Shown here: positions 1 through 8,421 of the stretch, piece after piece
Position numbering within the stretch: position 1 is the stretch's first letter
Layout: every line of letters starts with the position of its first letter
NCBI RefSeq assembly: GCF_004353905.1
Contig: NZ_SMOD01000018.1
Coordinates: 451 to 64,450, forward strand
Direction: 5' to 3'
From: Paraburkholderia guartelaensis
GTDB taxonomy: Bacteria; Pseudomonadota; Gammaproteobacteria; Burkholderiales; Burkholderiaceae
Length of the DNA stretch: 64,000 bases
Notes under the pieces: generated by a model
What the model was told of the DNA's origin: nothing
Databases searched by the model: none
What the model saw: the letters and a program-made list of their open reading frames with translations, nothing else
Program-made: the position numbers and the translations under genes

Positions 1-555
1 GAGCCGCTGCAGTTCAGGACCGACGAATTCGTGCGTCACGGCGTGACGGCGGAATCGCTCGCGGGCCTGAAGCCGGCGTTCAACAAGGAAGGCACGGTGA
101 CGGCGGCGAACGCGTCGGGCATCAACGACGGCGCGGCTGCGGTCGTGGTGATGTCGGCGAAGAAGGCCGAGGCGCTGGGCCTGAAGCCGCTCGCACGCAT
201 CAAGGCGTACGCCAGCGGCGGCGTGGACCCGAAGGTGATGGGCATGGGCCCGGTGCCGGCGTCGAAGCGTGCGCTGGAGCGCGCGGGCTGGTCGGTGAAC
301 GACCTCGATCTCATGGAGATCAACGAGGCGTTCGCGGCGCAGGCGCTGGCCGTGAACAAGCAGATGGGCTGGGACACGTCGAAGATCAACGTGAACGGCG
401 GGGCGATTGCGATCGGTCACCCGATCGGCGCGTCGGGCTGCCGGATTCTCGTGACGCTGCTGCACGAAATGCAGCGGCGCGACGCGAAGCGCGGTCTTGC
501 CTCGCTGTGCATCGGCGGCGGCATGGGCGTGGCGCTCGCGCTCGAGCGCGCTTGA
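1..555 (+). CDS. phaA: Acetyl-CoA acetyltransferase (thiolase), C-terminal part
   Basis: This is the 3' part of a biosynthetic thiolase, cut by the window edge; the reading frame is open from base 1. The enzyme condenses two acetyl-CoA to acetoacetyl-CoA, the first step of polyhydroxybutyrate synthesis. Visible thiolase signatures are the NEAFAAQ stretch, the GGAIAIGHPIGASG block carrying the catalytic His, and the terminal CIGGGMG loop carrying the second active-site Cys. The phaB reductase follows on the same strand after a 270-bp gap, which supports a PHB role, although a degradative thiolase paralogue cannot be excluded from this fragment. Confidence 0.93.
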   Translation, partial: EPLQFRTDEFVRHGVTAESLAGLKPAFNKEGTVTAANASGINDGAAAVVVMSAKKAEALGLKPLARIKAYASGGVDPKVMGMGPVPASKRALERAGWSVNDLDLMEINEAFAAQALAVNKQMGWDTSKINVNGGAIAIGHPIGASGCRILVTLLHEMQRRDAKRGLASLCIGGGMGVALALERA

Positions 556-825
556 TTCGCGCTTGATCCCCGTTTAATCCGGCTTTCAACGCAGTAAGCA
601 GCTCAGTAACCAGGCAGCAAGCGGCTCGTCGCGCGAGTAGCAGCGGCGAGCCGCCAGTAGCAGCAACCACGCGCAATACTAGAAACTGATCAGAAGCCGC
701 GCGGTATTCGCCTTGTCTTCGTCTTGGGTGGAAGGATGAAGCGGGGCAACAGTGTATGTGGCGCCTGCACGCATCACGCGTAACGCCACGGTTTTAGTGA
801 CGCTCAACTCTCGCGGATATATAGG

Positions 826-1569
826 ATGACTAATCGTATTGCATTGGTGACAGGTGGTATGGGCGGCCTTGGAGAGGCCATCAGCGTGAAGCTGCATGAT
901 GCGGGCTATCGCGTGGTCGTGACGCATTCGCCTGATAACGCCGGCGCGAAGGACTGGCTGGCGCGCATGAAGGAGACCGACCGCGAATTCCATGCGTATG
1001 GCATGGACGTAGCGGACTATGATTCGTGCCAGCGCGGCGCGAAGAAGATCCAGAGCGAGATCGGCCCTGTCGATATTCTCGTGAACAACGCGGGCATCAC
1101 GCGCGACATGACGTTCCGCAAGCTCGACAAGGTCAATTGGGACGCCGTGCTGCGCACCAATCTCGACTCGATCTTCAATATCTCGAAGCCGCTGTGCGAC
1201 AGCATGGTCGAGCGCTCGTGGGGCCGCATCATCAACATTTCGTCGGTGAACGGTTCGAAGGGTTCGGTCGGCCAGACCAACTACGCCGCGGCGAAGGCCG
1301 GCATGCACGGCTTCACGAAGTCGCTCGCGCTGGAAGTGGCCCGCAAGGGTGTGACGGTCAACACCATTTCGCCGGGCTATCTCGCCACGAAGATGGTGAC
1401 CGCTATTCCTCAGGACATTCTCGACACGAAGATCCTGCCGCAGATCCCGATGGGCCGTCTCGGCAACCCGGGTGAAGTCGCAGCGCTCGTGCTCTTCCTG
1501 TGTTCGGACGAAGCGGGCTTCGTGACGGGCGCAAATATTCCTATCAACGGCGGCCAGCATATGCAGTAA
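826..1569 (+). CDS. phaB: Acetoacetyl-CoA reductase
   Basis: NADPH-dependent short-chain dehydrogenase that reduces acetoacetyl-CoA to (R)-3-hydroxybutyryl-CoA for polyhydroxybutyrate synthesis in the cytoplasm. The 247-residue protein has the family's usual length. It shows the cofactor-binding TGGMGGLG at residues 9-16, NNAG near 88, the catalytic Ser in NISSVNG, and YAAAK as the Tyr-Lys pair. NAGITRD and the C-terminal NGGQHMQ are typical of PhaB. The ribosome binding site is weak (AGG directly before the ATG). A strong hairpin with a T-run follows. The phaR regulator gene often found next to phaB is not present here; an IclR regulator for another cluster follows instead. Confidence 0.93.
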   Translation: MTNRIALVTGGMGGLGEAISVKLHDAGYRVVVTHSPDNAGAKDWLARMKETDREFHAYGMDVADYDSCQRGAKKIQSEIGPVDILVNNAGITRDMTFRKLDKVNWDAVLRTNLDSIFNISKPLCDSMVERSWGRIINISSVNGSKGSVGQTNYAAAKAGMHGFTKSLALEVARKGVTVNTISPGYLATKMVTAIPQDILDTKILPQIPMGRLGNPGEVAALVLFLCSDEAGFVTGANIPINGGQHMQ

Positions 1570-1660
1570 AGCTATGCTAAACATGTATCGCGCATGAATG
1601 ATGTCAGGCGACTTTCGCCTGGGTGATGCGCGGTGCATGTGGCACCGGTAATCCATACCG

Positions 1661-1712
1661 ACCGCCGCATTGCGGGGCACGTGTAAAGCGCGCCCTGCAA
1701 TGCGGCGGTTTT
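1661..1712 (+). terminator. Rho-independent terminator after phaB
   Basis: A long stem is formed by ACCGCCGCATTGC and GCAATGCGGCGGT, extended by four more pairs (one G-U), around a loop of about 15 bases. The right arm is followed by TTTT. It lies 90 bp after phaB and before the IclR gene, so it probably separates the PHB genes from the next cluster. Confidence 0.7.
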
Positions 1713-1765
1713 GCATGGTGCCGCCGGGTTTGCGGGGCACGAACGCGGGGTAGCGGCCGCTATAA

Positions 1766-2554
1766 TTGGCCACCCCACGCGTGACCGGAGACCGGCCCTT
1801 GTCGAGCATTGCGAAACTGCTGTCCATCCTCGAACTCTTTTCCGAGGCGCGGCCTTTTCTTTCCGCCGAACAAGTGGCGGCCGAACTGCAATGCTCGGTG
1901 CCGACCGCTTATCGCTACCTGCGTGAACTCGTCGATACGGGCATGCTGCTGCGCTTCGTGGGCGGCGAATACGGCCTCGGCCCGCGCATCATCACGCTCG
2001 ACTACCATCTGCGCATTTCCGATCCGTTGTTGAAAGCAGGGCAGCCGGTCATGCGCGAGCTGGCGGAGCAATCGGGCTTCGACGCTGTCATGTCGCGCTG
2101 GTACGGCAATGAACTCGTCGATACGCACCGTGAATCGCACGACGCCGTATTCGACCTGCGCTATGGACGTGGCCGTCCGCGCCCGCTCTTTCTTGGCGCC
2201 GCGCCCAAGGCGATCCTTTCGACGTTTCCCAAGGCGAAGCTCGCCGCGCTGTTCGAGCAGTACCCCGAAGACATCGCTGCCAGCGGACTCGGCGGCTCGC
2301 TCGAAGAGTTCCGCGCGAGCCTGCTCAAGATCCGCCGCGCGGGGTTCTATCTCTCGAAGGGCGAACTCGAAGCGGGCATGTCCGCCGTCGCTTCGCCGCT
2401 CTTCGCCGACGCATCGGGCGAAGCGGTGGCTTCGCTTGCGCTCGTCGTGCCCGAGCAGCGCCTCGCGTTCTTCAACCTCGAGCGCGTGGTCGAGGCCGTG
2501 AAGGATGCCGCCGCGCGCATTTCCACGCGCGTGCGTGCATTGATCGAGTCATAA
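1766..2554 (+). CDS. IclR-family transcriptional regulator
   Basis: A 262-residue cytoplasmic DNA-binding regulator. The N-terminal winged helix-turn-helix covers about residues 12-70 (SSIAKLLSILELF, then SAEQVAAELQCSVPTAYRYL), and the C-terminal IclR effector domain follows. Only non-ATG starts are available: TTG at 1766, GTG at 1781 and TTG at 1799. No clear ribosome binding site decides between them, so the N-terminus is uncertain. It converges on the VOC dioxygenase gene (12-bp gap) and lies beside an aromatic-type catabolic cluster, which is its most likely target. The effector is unknown. Confidence 0.88.
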   Translation: MATPRVTGDRPLSSIAKLLSILELFSEARPFLSAEQVAAELQCSVPTAYRYLRELVDTGMLLRFVGGEYGLGPRIITLDYHLRISDPLLKAGQPVMRELAEQSGFDAVMSRWYGNELVDTHRESHDAVFDLRYGRGRPRPLFLGAAPKAILSTFPKAKLAALFEQYPEDIAASGLGGSLEEFRASLLKIRRAGFYLSKGELEAGMSAVASPLFADASGEAVASLALVVPEQRLAFFNLERVVEAVKDAAARISTRVRALIES

Positions 2555-2566
2555 AACGGCGCGGCG

Positions 2567-3145
2567 TCACGCTATGCCCATACGCGCCGCCATCTCCCTC
2601 TCCCACACCGCGCGCGGCCGGAAGCCCGGCAACGTGCTCGCATGGCGCTCGACCTCGGCCAGCAACGCGTCGTCGGGCAGCGTGAAGTCCACACTCACGC
2701 GCATGGGCTGATCCACGTACCACGGCGTGTCGATGAAAATCTCCAGCCGGTTGCCTTCCGGGTCGCGCGCGTAGAACGAGATCGCATTGCCGTGCGTGAC
2801 CGGAACGATCTCCTCCATCCCTTCCTCCACGAAGCGCCGGTGAAAGTGCTTGAGCGTGGCGAGGCTGTCCGCCTCCAGTGAAATCTGGTTGATCGGATTG
2901 AAGGGCAACTGCTCGGGCCTGCCGCTCGCCAGCACGATCTGGTGATGCACACGGGGATCGCGGCTGAGAAAGACAAGGCTGACCGTGCCGCGCGGCGAGG
3001 GCAGCGTGCCGCGGTCCGTTACCGTGAATTCGAGCACCCGCGTATAGAAGTCCTCGACCTTCGCCATGTCGCTCACGTAAAAGCCCATGTGGCTGAGCGT
3101 GAGGCCGGTTCGCTTCGTGGTTGAGTCGATGTTCGGCAGAGTCAT
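2567..3145 (-). CDS. VOC-family (glyoxalase/extradiol dioxygenase-like) protein
   Basis: A 192-residue protein of the vicinal oxygen chelate fold. A full 2-His-1-Glu metal site is visible: His19 in the first strand (SHMGFYV), His67 or His68 (RVHHQIVL) and Glu135 (GNRLEIF). The pattern with a buried DPEGN turn resembles single-module ring-cleaving dioxygenases of the catechol 2,3-dioxygenase family. Between a monooxygenase and a fumarylacetoacetate-hydrolase-type enzyme, a ring-cleavage role is reasonable. It is shorter than the usual two-module extradiol enzymes (about 300 residues), so glyoxalase-like chemistry remains possible. It is divergent from the hydrolase gene across a 145-bp gap. 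Confidence 0.8.
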   Translation of the reverse strand: MTLPNIDSTTKRTGLTLSHMGFYVSDMAKVEDFYTRVLEFTVTDRGTLPSPRGTVSLVFLSRDPRVHHQIVLASGRPEQLPFNPINQISLEADSLATLKHFHRRFVEEGMEEIVPVTHGNAISFYARDPEGNRLEIFIDTPWYVDQPMRVSVDFTLPDDALLAEVERHASTLPGFRPRAVWEREMAARMGIA

Positions 3146-3209
3146 GCTGTCTCCAGTGGTAGTGATAAACCCTGATAAAAATCAAGTTGTGCATCGCGTT
3201 TTTCGTAGT

Positions 3210-3224
3210 GTATTCTCAAAATAC
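3210..3224. promoter_or_regulatory. Candidate IclR operator in divergent gap
   Basis: Inverted repeat GTATT-CTCAA-AATAC lies between the divergent VOC and hydrolase genes, 66 bp before the hydrolase start. IclR proteins bind short palindromes of this size. The link to the nearby IclR regulator is inference from position. Confidence 0.35.
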
Positions 3225-3290
3225 GATAAACGCACCAAGAAATGCGCGTCCCGCTTTCAAGGTAAACCCACTCTTTATCATCGGAGCATC

Positions 3291-4142
3291 ATGAAACTCG
3301 CCAGCTTTTCCACCCATGAAGGTTCGTCGTTCGGCGTCGTGCGCGACGGCGCGGTGTTCGACCTCAAGAAGCGCCTGGGCGGGCGCTATGCCGATCTCAA
3401 GTCGCTGATCGCAGCCGGCGCATTCGCCGAAGCGGAGCGCGCCGCGAGCGAAGGCAAGGGCGACTATCCGCTCGCCGAAGTCATGCTCGAGCCCGTCATT
3501 GCGAATCCGCAGCAGATCTTCTGCGTGGGCCTGAACTACGCGGAGCACGTGAAGGAAACCAACCGCGAGACTACGGAGCAGCCCGTGATCTTCATGCGCC
3601 TGCCGGCTTCGCAGGTGGGGGCGGGCGAGCCCATGCTGCGTCCGCGCGAGTCCACACAGTTCGACTATGAAGGCGAGATCGCCGTGATCATCGGCGAGGG
3701 CGGGCGGCGCATTGCCGAGGCCGACGCATGGCGTCATATCGCGGGCTACAGCTGCTACAACGACGGCTCGGTGCGCGACTGGCAGCGCCACACGGGCCAA
3801 TGGGGACCGGGCAAGAACTTCTACCGCACGGGCGCGTTCGGCCCATGGATGGTCACGAGCGACGAGATCGAGCCGAACGCGCTGATGACGCTCGTCACGC
3901 GACTGAACGGCCAGGAAGTGCAGCGCGCGACCACGGAAATGCTGATTCACGGCATTGCGAAGCAGATCGCGTATCTCTCCACCTTCACGCCGCTCTTTCC
4001 CGGCGACGTGATCGTGACCGGCACGCCCGGCGGCGTGGGCGCGAAGCGCAATCCGCCGCTTTTCATGAAGCATGGCGACGTGGTGGAAGTCGAGGTGGAT
4101 CGCATCGGCACGCTCAGGAATCCCGTCGCGGACGAAGCGTAA
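3291..4142 (+). CDS. Fumarylacetoacetate hydrolase (FAH) family protein
   Basis: A 283-residue enzyme of the FAH superfamily, whose members cleave carbon-carbon bonds in, or isomerise or decarboxylate, the keto-acids left by aromatic ring cleavage. Visible signatures are the VGLNYAEHVKE block that opens the catalytic domain near residue 78, FDYEGEIAVIIG with the metal-binding Glu residues, YNDGSVRDWQ, and TGTPGGVGA near the C-terminus. The chosen ATG has GGAG seven bases upstream and gives the standard N-terminus; the frame is open further upstream but lacks a start with a site. The monooxygenase gene follows 65 bp later. Substrate is not determined. Confidence 0.88.
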   Translation: MKLASFSTHEGSSFGVVRDGAVFDLKKRLGGRYADLKSLIAAGAFAEAERAASEGKGDYPLAEVMLEPVIANPQQIFCVGLNYAEHVKETNRETTEQPVIFMRLPASQVGAGEPMLRPRESTQFDYEGEIAVIIGEGGRRIAEADAWRHIAGYSCYNDGSVRDWQRHTGQWGPGKNFYRTGAFGPWMVTSDEIEPNALMTLVTRLNGQEVQRATTEMLIHGIAKQIAYLSTFTPLFPGDVIVTGTPGGVGAKRNPPLFMKHGDVVEVEVDRIGTLRNPVADEA

Positions 4143-4151
4143 GCCGCAGGA

Positions 4152-4176
4152 CGCCGCCCGCGCGATGCGGGCGGCG
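4152..4176 (+). other. GC-rich hairpin between hydrolase and monooxygenase genes
   Basis: Perfect 10-bp stem CGCCGCCCGC / GCGGGCGGCG with a five-base loop, ten bases after the hydrolase stop. No immediate T-run follows, so it looks more like an mRNA processing or stability element than a full terminator. Confidence 0.5.
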
Positions 4177-4207
4177 CAGTCATCCAGTAGTTTTCACTCA
4201 GTTAGCC

Positions 4208-5767
4208 ATGGATCAGGTGAATGGGATGAAGGATGTCGTAAACAATTCGGTATGCAAAACAAATCCGCCGCCCGACTATGACGTCGCGATCATCGGCTTC
4301 GGGCCGACCGGCGCGACGCTCGCCAATCTGCTCACGCTGCGCGGCCTGAAAGTCGTGGTGTTCGAGCGCGACAAGGACGTGTTCCAGTTGCCGCGCGCCG
4401 TGCACTTCGATGGCGAATGCATGCGCGTGTTTCAGGCTGCCGGAGTCGCGCAGACGCTGCTGCCCAATCTCTTCGTCGGCCCCGGCATGAAGTTCGTGAA
4501 TGCACGCGGCGAGCTGATGATCGACTGGACAAGGCCCGGCGGCATCGGCCCGCAAGGCTGGTGCGCAAGCTACAAGTTTCATCAGCCGGATCTCGAACGG
4601 GCGTTGCGTGCGCAACTATCCGCGCGCGGCGGCGCCGACGTGCACTTGCGTCACGAGGTGTTCGCGCTCGACGAACGCGACGACCACGTGCGCATCCGCT
4701 TCGAGGACACGGCGCAAGGGCGCCTTGCGCACACCACGGCGCGCTACGTGGTGGGTTGCGACGGTGCGCGTTCGACCGTGCGCCGCTTCATCGGCACCGA
4801 GCTGGCCGATCTGAAATCGCACGAGCGCTGGGTCGTGGTGGACGTGCTGCTGGAAGGCGAGCGCGCCGATCTCGGCGACTACTCGATCCAGTACTGCGAC
4901 CCAGCGCGGCCGACCACGTACACGCGTGGTCCGCACAATCGCCGCCGCTGGGAAATCATGGTGATGCCGGGCGACGACGAGCGACGCATCGGCACGCAGG
5001 AATGGATCTGGGAGCGGCTCGCACGATGGATCACGCCCGAGCACGCGCAACTCGAACGCTCGGCGATCTACACGTTCCATTCGGTGATCGCGCAGGGCTG
5101 GCGGCGCGGCAGGCTGCTGATCGCAGGCGACGCCGCGCACCAGACGCCGCCGTTCATGGGGCAGGGCATGGCCGCGGGCATACGCGACGCCTCGAACCTC
5201 GCGTGGAAGCTCGCCGACGTGATCGATGGCGCGCTGCCCGAGACGCTGCTCGACACCTACGAGAGCGAGCGCGAACCGCACGTGCGCACGTTCATCGAAA
5301 CGGCGGTGCAGCTAGGCGGCGTGATCCAGGCCACCGACACCGACGCCGTTGCCGCGCGCGACCGCGAGATGACAGCGGCGATTCGCGAGTTCCGCACGCC
5401 CCAGCCGCGTTTGGGCCCGGGCTGGCACGCCGGAGTGGCGGGCGGCGATATCGGGCGGCAACCTGTGTTCGAAGACGGCTCGCGCCTCGACGACGCCGTT
5501 GGCTATCGCTTCGCGCTGATCGTTGACGAAGCGCTCGCGCAACGCGCGCAGGACGCGCTGACGAACGCAGCGCAACGCGAACGCGTGGCGATCGTATCGG
5601 CTACACGAGAACCGCTTCGCGCCTGGCTCGCGGACACCGGCGCGCGCGCCGTGCTGCTGCGGCCCGACCGCTACGTCGGCGGCGTCGCGCACGATGCGGG
5701 CGAACTGGACGCGCTGCTCGCACGCGCGGGCGTTGCGTGCGCGCCGCAGCGACGCGAGGCCGCTTGA
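4208..5767 (+). CDS. FAD-dependent aromatic monooxygenase, MhpA-like
   Basis: A 519-residue flavoprotein hydroxylase of the 3-(3-hydroxyphenyl)propionate hydroxylase type, adding an OH to a phenolic ring with NAD(P)H and O2. The N-terminal FAD Rossmann motif is VAIIGFGPTGATLANLL (about residues 28-44); GCDGARSTVRR near 180 and GDAAHQTPPFMGQGM near 305 are the second and third FAD/substrate motifs. The C-terminal RPDRYVGGVA tail is typical of the phenol hydroxylase C-terminal domain. A second start (ATG at 4226) is possible. With the upstream hydrolase, the VOC dioxygenase and the downstream transporter it makes a coherent hydroxylate-cleave-hydrolyse route. Confidence 0.87.
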   Translation: MDQVNGMKDVVNNSVCKTNPPPDYDVAIIGFGPTGATLANLLTLRGLKVVVFERDKDVFQLPRAVHFDGECMRVFQAAGVAQTLLPNLFVGPGMKFVNARGELMIDWTRPGGIGPQGWCASYKFHQPDLERALRAQLSARGGADVHLRHEVFALDERDDHVRIRFEDTAQGRLAHTTARYVVGCDGARSTVRRFIGTELADLKSHERWVVVDVLLEGERADLGDYSIQYCDPARPTTYTRGPHNRRRWEIMVMPGDDERRIGTQEWIWERLARWITPEHAQLERSAIYTFHSVIAQGWRRGRLLIAGDAAHQTPPFMGQGMAAGIRDASNLAWKLADVIDGALPETLLDTYESEREPHVRTFIETAVQLGGVIQATDTDAVAARDREMTAAIREFRTPQPRLGPGWHAGVAGGDIGRQPVFEDGSRLDDAVGYRFALIVDEALAQRAQDALTNAAQRERVAIVSATREPLRAWLADTGARAVLLRPDRYVGGVAHDAGELDALLARAGVACAPQRREAA

Positions 5768-5772
5768 CCCAA

Positions 5773-5820
5773 GGCCCGGGCAGTCCGCGATGCAACGCGG
5801 CGGCCCGGGCCGATGCTTTT
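5773..5820 (+). terminator. Hairpin with T-run between monooxygenase and transporter genes
   Basis: Outer stem GGCCCGGGC / GCCCGGGCC and inner stem CCGCG / CGCGG, followed six bases later by TTTT. It lies in the 126-bp gap inside the presumed operon, so it may be a partial terminator that lowers expression of the downstream transporter. Confidence 0.5.
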
Positions 5821-5893
5821 GAAGCAGAGGCGCAGGACGAAGATCCGTTAGCAGAAACGCAAGCGCCGCCAAGTCCATCAACAAGGAGAGCAA

Positions 5894-7216
5894 ATGGAGA
5901 CGACACCCTCGCTGCCAGCGTCGCACGCCGCAGCGCCTGGCCTGACCCGCGCCCAATGGAAGATGATCCTCATTGCGAGTCTGGGCGGCTCGCTGGAGTT
6001 CTATGATTTCGTGATTTACGGCTTCTTCGCGCATTCGATCGCCGCGCAATTCTTTCCGGCGACCGACCCGCTCGTGAGCATGCTGCTCACGTTTTCGGTG
6101 CTCGCGATCGGCTATATCATCCGGCCGCTCGGCGGCATCGTGCTCAGCAGCCTGGGTGACCGCATCGGGCGGCGGCCCGTGTTCGTGGGTTCGATCGTCG
6201 TCGTGACGCTCGCGACGATCTGCATCGGCCTGATGCCGAATTACGCGCGCTGGGGCATTGCGGCGCCCATCGCGCTGATCGGCCTGCGCGTGCTGCAAGG
6301 CTTTTGCGTGGGCGGCGAAATGCCCGGCGCGATCACCTACGCGGTGGAAGCGGCACCGCGCCGCGCGGGCCTCGCGGCCGGCGTGATCGTCTGCGCGATC
6401 AATACGGGCGTGATGCTCGCGACGATCGTCAATCTCGTCGTGCAGTCCGCACTCACCCCCGCCGACGCCGCGAGCTACGGCTGGCGCATTGCATTCCTCG
6501 TGGGCGGGCTGTGCGGGATCGTTTCGTATCTGCTGCGCCGCAATCTCGACGAGTCGCCCGAATTCAGGCAAATGCAGGGCGCCGTGGTGAAGCAGCCGTT
6601 TCGCGAAACGCTGCGCCACCATCGCGGCGCGGTGGTAGGCGGCGCGCTTTCGATTGCGGTGATGGCGGGCTTCAACGGCGTGCTCTACGGCCACATGCCC
6701 GCGTATCTGATCGAGACGCTGAAATACGCGCCGCGCGAAGCTGCGCTCGCCCAGAATGCGTACTTGCTCGTGAGTTCGGTGGGGCTGCTCGCGGCGGCCT
6801 GGGCTGGCGACTTCGTGCCGCGCCGATACCTGCTGCGTGTGTCTTGCGTGCTGCTCGCCGCGCTTGCCTGGCCGTTCTATACGGCGCTCGCGGCGCACAG
6901 CGTGAATGTGGTCGTGTTGTTCGTGCTTGCCGCGCTGGTGTTCTCGCTCGCGAGCGGTACGTGGGCCGCGGTCCTCGCCGATCTCTTTCCGGTGCAGGTG
7001 CGTTTTAGCGGCATCGCGCTCGCGTACAACGTTTCGGTGGTGGTGTTCAGCGGGTTTGCGCCGTTGCTCTGCGCGGCATTCGTGCGCATGAGCGGGTCGC
7101 CTGCCGCGCCGGCGTGGTACGTGATCGGTTCGGCGCTGATCGCGCTAGTGGCGAATCTCGGGCTGCACGCTTCGTCGCGCTCGCGCATGGAACGGTCGGC
7201 GGCAGCCGCGGGCTAG
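5894..7216 (+). CDS. MFS transporter, metabolite:H+ symporter type
   Basis: A 440-residue inner-membrane carrier with 12 predicted hydrophobic segments. The LEFYDFVIYGFF motif at residues 34-45 in the first helix and the DRIGRRP loop near residue 90 are the hallmarks of the aromatic-acid/dicarboxylate H+ symporter group. The start is preceded by AAGGAGA at good spacing. As the last gene of the run with FAH hydrolase and MhpA-like monooxygenase, it probably imports the aromatic acid substrate of that pathway. The exact substrate cannot be read from sequence. Confidence 0.9.
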   Translation: METTPSLPASHAAAPGLTRAQWKMILIASLGGSLEFYDFVIYGFFAHSIAAQFFPATDPLVSMLLTFSVLAIGYIIRPLGGIVLSSLGDRIGRRPVFVGSIVVVTLATICIGLMPNYARWGIAAPIALIGLRVLQGFCVGGEMPGAITYAVEAAPRRAGLAAGVIVCAINTGVMLATIVNLVVQSALTPADAASYGWRIAFLVGGLCGIVSYLLRRNLDESPEFRQMQGAVVKQPFRETLRHHRGAVVGGALSIAVMAGFNGVLYGHMPAYLIETLKYAPREAALAQNAYLLVSSVGLLAAAWAGDFVPRRYLLRVSCVLLAALAWPFYTALAAHSVNVVVLFVLAALVFSLASGTWAAVLADLFPVQVRFSGIALAYNVSVVVFSGFAPLLCAAFVRMSGSPAAPAWYVIGSALIALVANLGLHASSRSRMERSAAAAG

Positions 7217-7229
7217 GCGGTCGCGCTGC

Positions 7230-7610
7230 TCAAAGAAAGCCTGCCGGCGTTTCGAACTCCGAATCGTCGACGTCGATTTCTATCGAGCACGCGCCCTCTG
7301 TGGGGAGCGGCGTCTGCCTTGCCTCGAAGCGCTCGCGCACGCGCTCGCGAATGCGCTGCTGGATCATGCGTCGGCGCGCCGTGTCCATCGCGGCGTAGCG
7401 GTCGAGTTGCGCGCGCGAGAAGCGCAGCGTGGCGGCGCAGCGCGAGTCGAGCGTGGTGTCGCGGTGCGAGTCCACGACCCACGAAAGCTGGATGACGATC
7501 GTTTCGCCCTCGTCGATGAGGCTCACCGCCGGCCGCTTGGGCGATTCGAAAATGTTCGCGACAGCGATCTGGATCTCCTCAAGACGCTGGTCGAAATCGA
7601 AGGTGTTCAT
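7230..7610 (-). CDS. Conserved small protein, possibly DUF3022
   Basis: A 126-residue soluble protein that I associate, from memory and without certainty, with the Burkholderia family DUF3022. It opens with MNTFDFDQRLEEIQIAVANIF, has a basic Arg-rich central helix (RRRMIQQRIRERVRERF) and ends in an acidic tail (IEIDVDDSEFE). There is no signal peptide or membrane segment. It converges on the transporter gene (13-bp gap) and is divergent from the stress-type gene at 7810. A sigma-54-like element lies 46 bp before its start. Function unknown. Confidence 0.75.
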   Translation of the reverse strand: MNTFDFDQRLEEIQIAVANIFESPKRPAVSLIDEGETIVIQLSWVVDSHRDTTLDSRCAATLRFSRAQLDRYAAMDTARRRMIQQRIRERVRERFEARQTPLPTEGACSIEIDVDDSEFETPAGFL

Positions 7611-7653
7611 AGGGGCTCCCGTCTCGATGGCTCTTTCTCAGTGACTTCGCAGC

Positions 7654-7696
7654 GCGCATCGGGCGTTCCAGCCATGCCTGGGCACGCCCGATGCGC
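7654..7696. promoter_or_regulatory. Two opposed sigma-54-like promoter elements forming an inverted repeat
   Basis: Arms GCGCATCGGGCGT and ACGCCCGATGCGC are perfect 13-bp inverted copies. Read outward each arm is a -24/-12-like element: on the minus strand TGGAACGCCCGATGCGC (GG at 7669-7668, GC at 7657-7656) facing the gene ending at 7230, and on the plus strand GGGCACGCCCGATGCGC (GG at 7681-7682, GC at 7693-7694) facing the gene at 7810. Both have GG-N10-GC spacing. There is no T-run on either side, which argues against a terminator. Confidence 0.5.
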
Positions 7697-7746
7697 TAAC
7701 CGGCAAGGGGCAGGCGAATGCGCGAATCGGATCGAGCGCAGGCGAA

Positions 7747-7763
7747 TGGCACGATGCATGCGC
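7747..7763 (+). promoter_or_regulatory. Candidate sigma-54 promoter for the gene at 7810
   Basis: TGGCACGATGCATGCGC matches the -24/-12 consensus TGGCACG-N4-TTGC at all but one fixed base, with GG-N10-GC spacing, 49 bp before the start codon. An 11-bp direct repeat GCAGGCGAATG occurs at 7710-7720 and 7738-7748, running into the -24 element. Confidence 0.5.
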
Positions 7764-7809
7764 TCCTGGTCAGGAACTTCCACTCACCGAAGCCTGCAAG
7801 GAGAGAGCT

Positions 7810-8388
7810 ATGTCTATGATCGTTGCGAGCCGCTTCACCACGCTGCACGAAGCGGAAGTGGCCGTCGACAAGCTGCATTCGAACGGCTTCGTCGGCGAGG
7901 ATATCGCCTCGTTCTTCGTGAACCCGAGCGGCCAGCACGCGCGGTATCCGGTGGGCGGCGACGAGTTCGTCGACCCGGGCGCGCGCGACACGTCGGTCGG
8001 CGCGGCCACCGGGGCAGCGGGCGGTGCGGTGATCGGCCTCGTGCTCGGCGTGCTGATCTCATACATCGTGTTCCACTCGCTGGTGGTGCTGGCGGTGGCC
8101 GCCGGCGTGGGCGCCTATGTCGGTACGCTCGCGGGCGCGCTATGGCAGACGAGGGGCGGCGGCAAGGCGCGTCAGCCCGACATCGGCCACGAGCCCGACG
8201 GCACGCCGAAGGCCCGCGAGTCCGGCGTGCTGGTGGCCGTGCACGTGAGCCCCGGCACTCAGCACACGGCGGCGCAGGTACTGGGCGCGGCGGGCGGCAT
8301 GGAGATCGAGCGTGCCGACGGACGTTGGCAGCAAGGTCATTGGGCCGACTTCGACCCGACCCGCAGCGTCGAGCCGCTGCGCGAATGA
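7810..8388 (+). CDS. Glycine-zipper membrane protein with stress-type N-terminal domain
   Basis: A 192-residue protein. The N-terminal 45 residues (SRFTTLHEAEVAVDKLHSNG) resemble the fold seen in bacterial general-stress proteins of the YflT/17M type. A Gly/Ala-rich hydrophobic region follows at about residues 60-115 (GAATGAAGGAVIGLVLGV) that could insert in a membrane as a glycine zipper, and then a soluble C-terminal domain with VAVHVSPGTQHTAAQVL. The start has AAGGAGAG upstream. It probably shares a transcript with the small gene at 8422. Function is unknown; a stress or envelope role is inference. Confidence 0.8.
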   Translation: MSMIVASRFTTLHEAEVAVDKLHSNGFVGEDIASFFVNPSGQHARYPVGGDEFVDPGARDTSVGAATGAAGGAVIGLVLGVLISYIVFHSLVVLAVAAGVGAYVGTLAGALWQTRGGGKARQPDIGHEPDGTPKARESGVLVAVHVSPGTQHTAAQVLGAAGGMEIERADGRWQQGHWADFDPTRSVEPLRE

Positions 8389-8421
8389 GCGGCGGCGCGT
8401 TGCGCTGACAAGGAGGCAACC

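Noticed and set aside
7654..7696. Inverted repeat as a rho-independent terminator
   Set aside because: No T-run follows on either strand and the arms read as opposed promoter elements.
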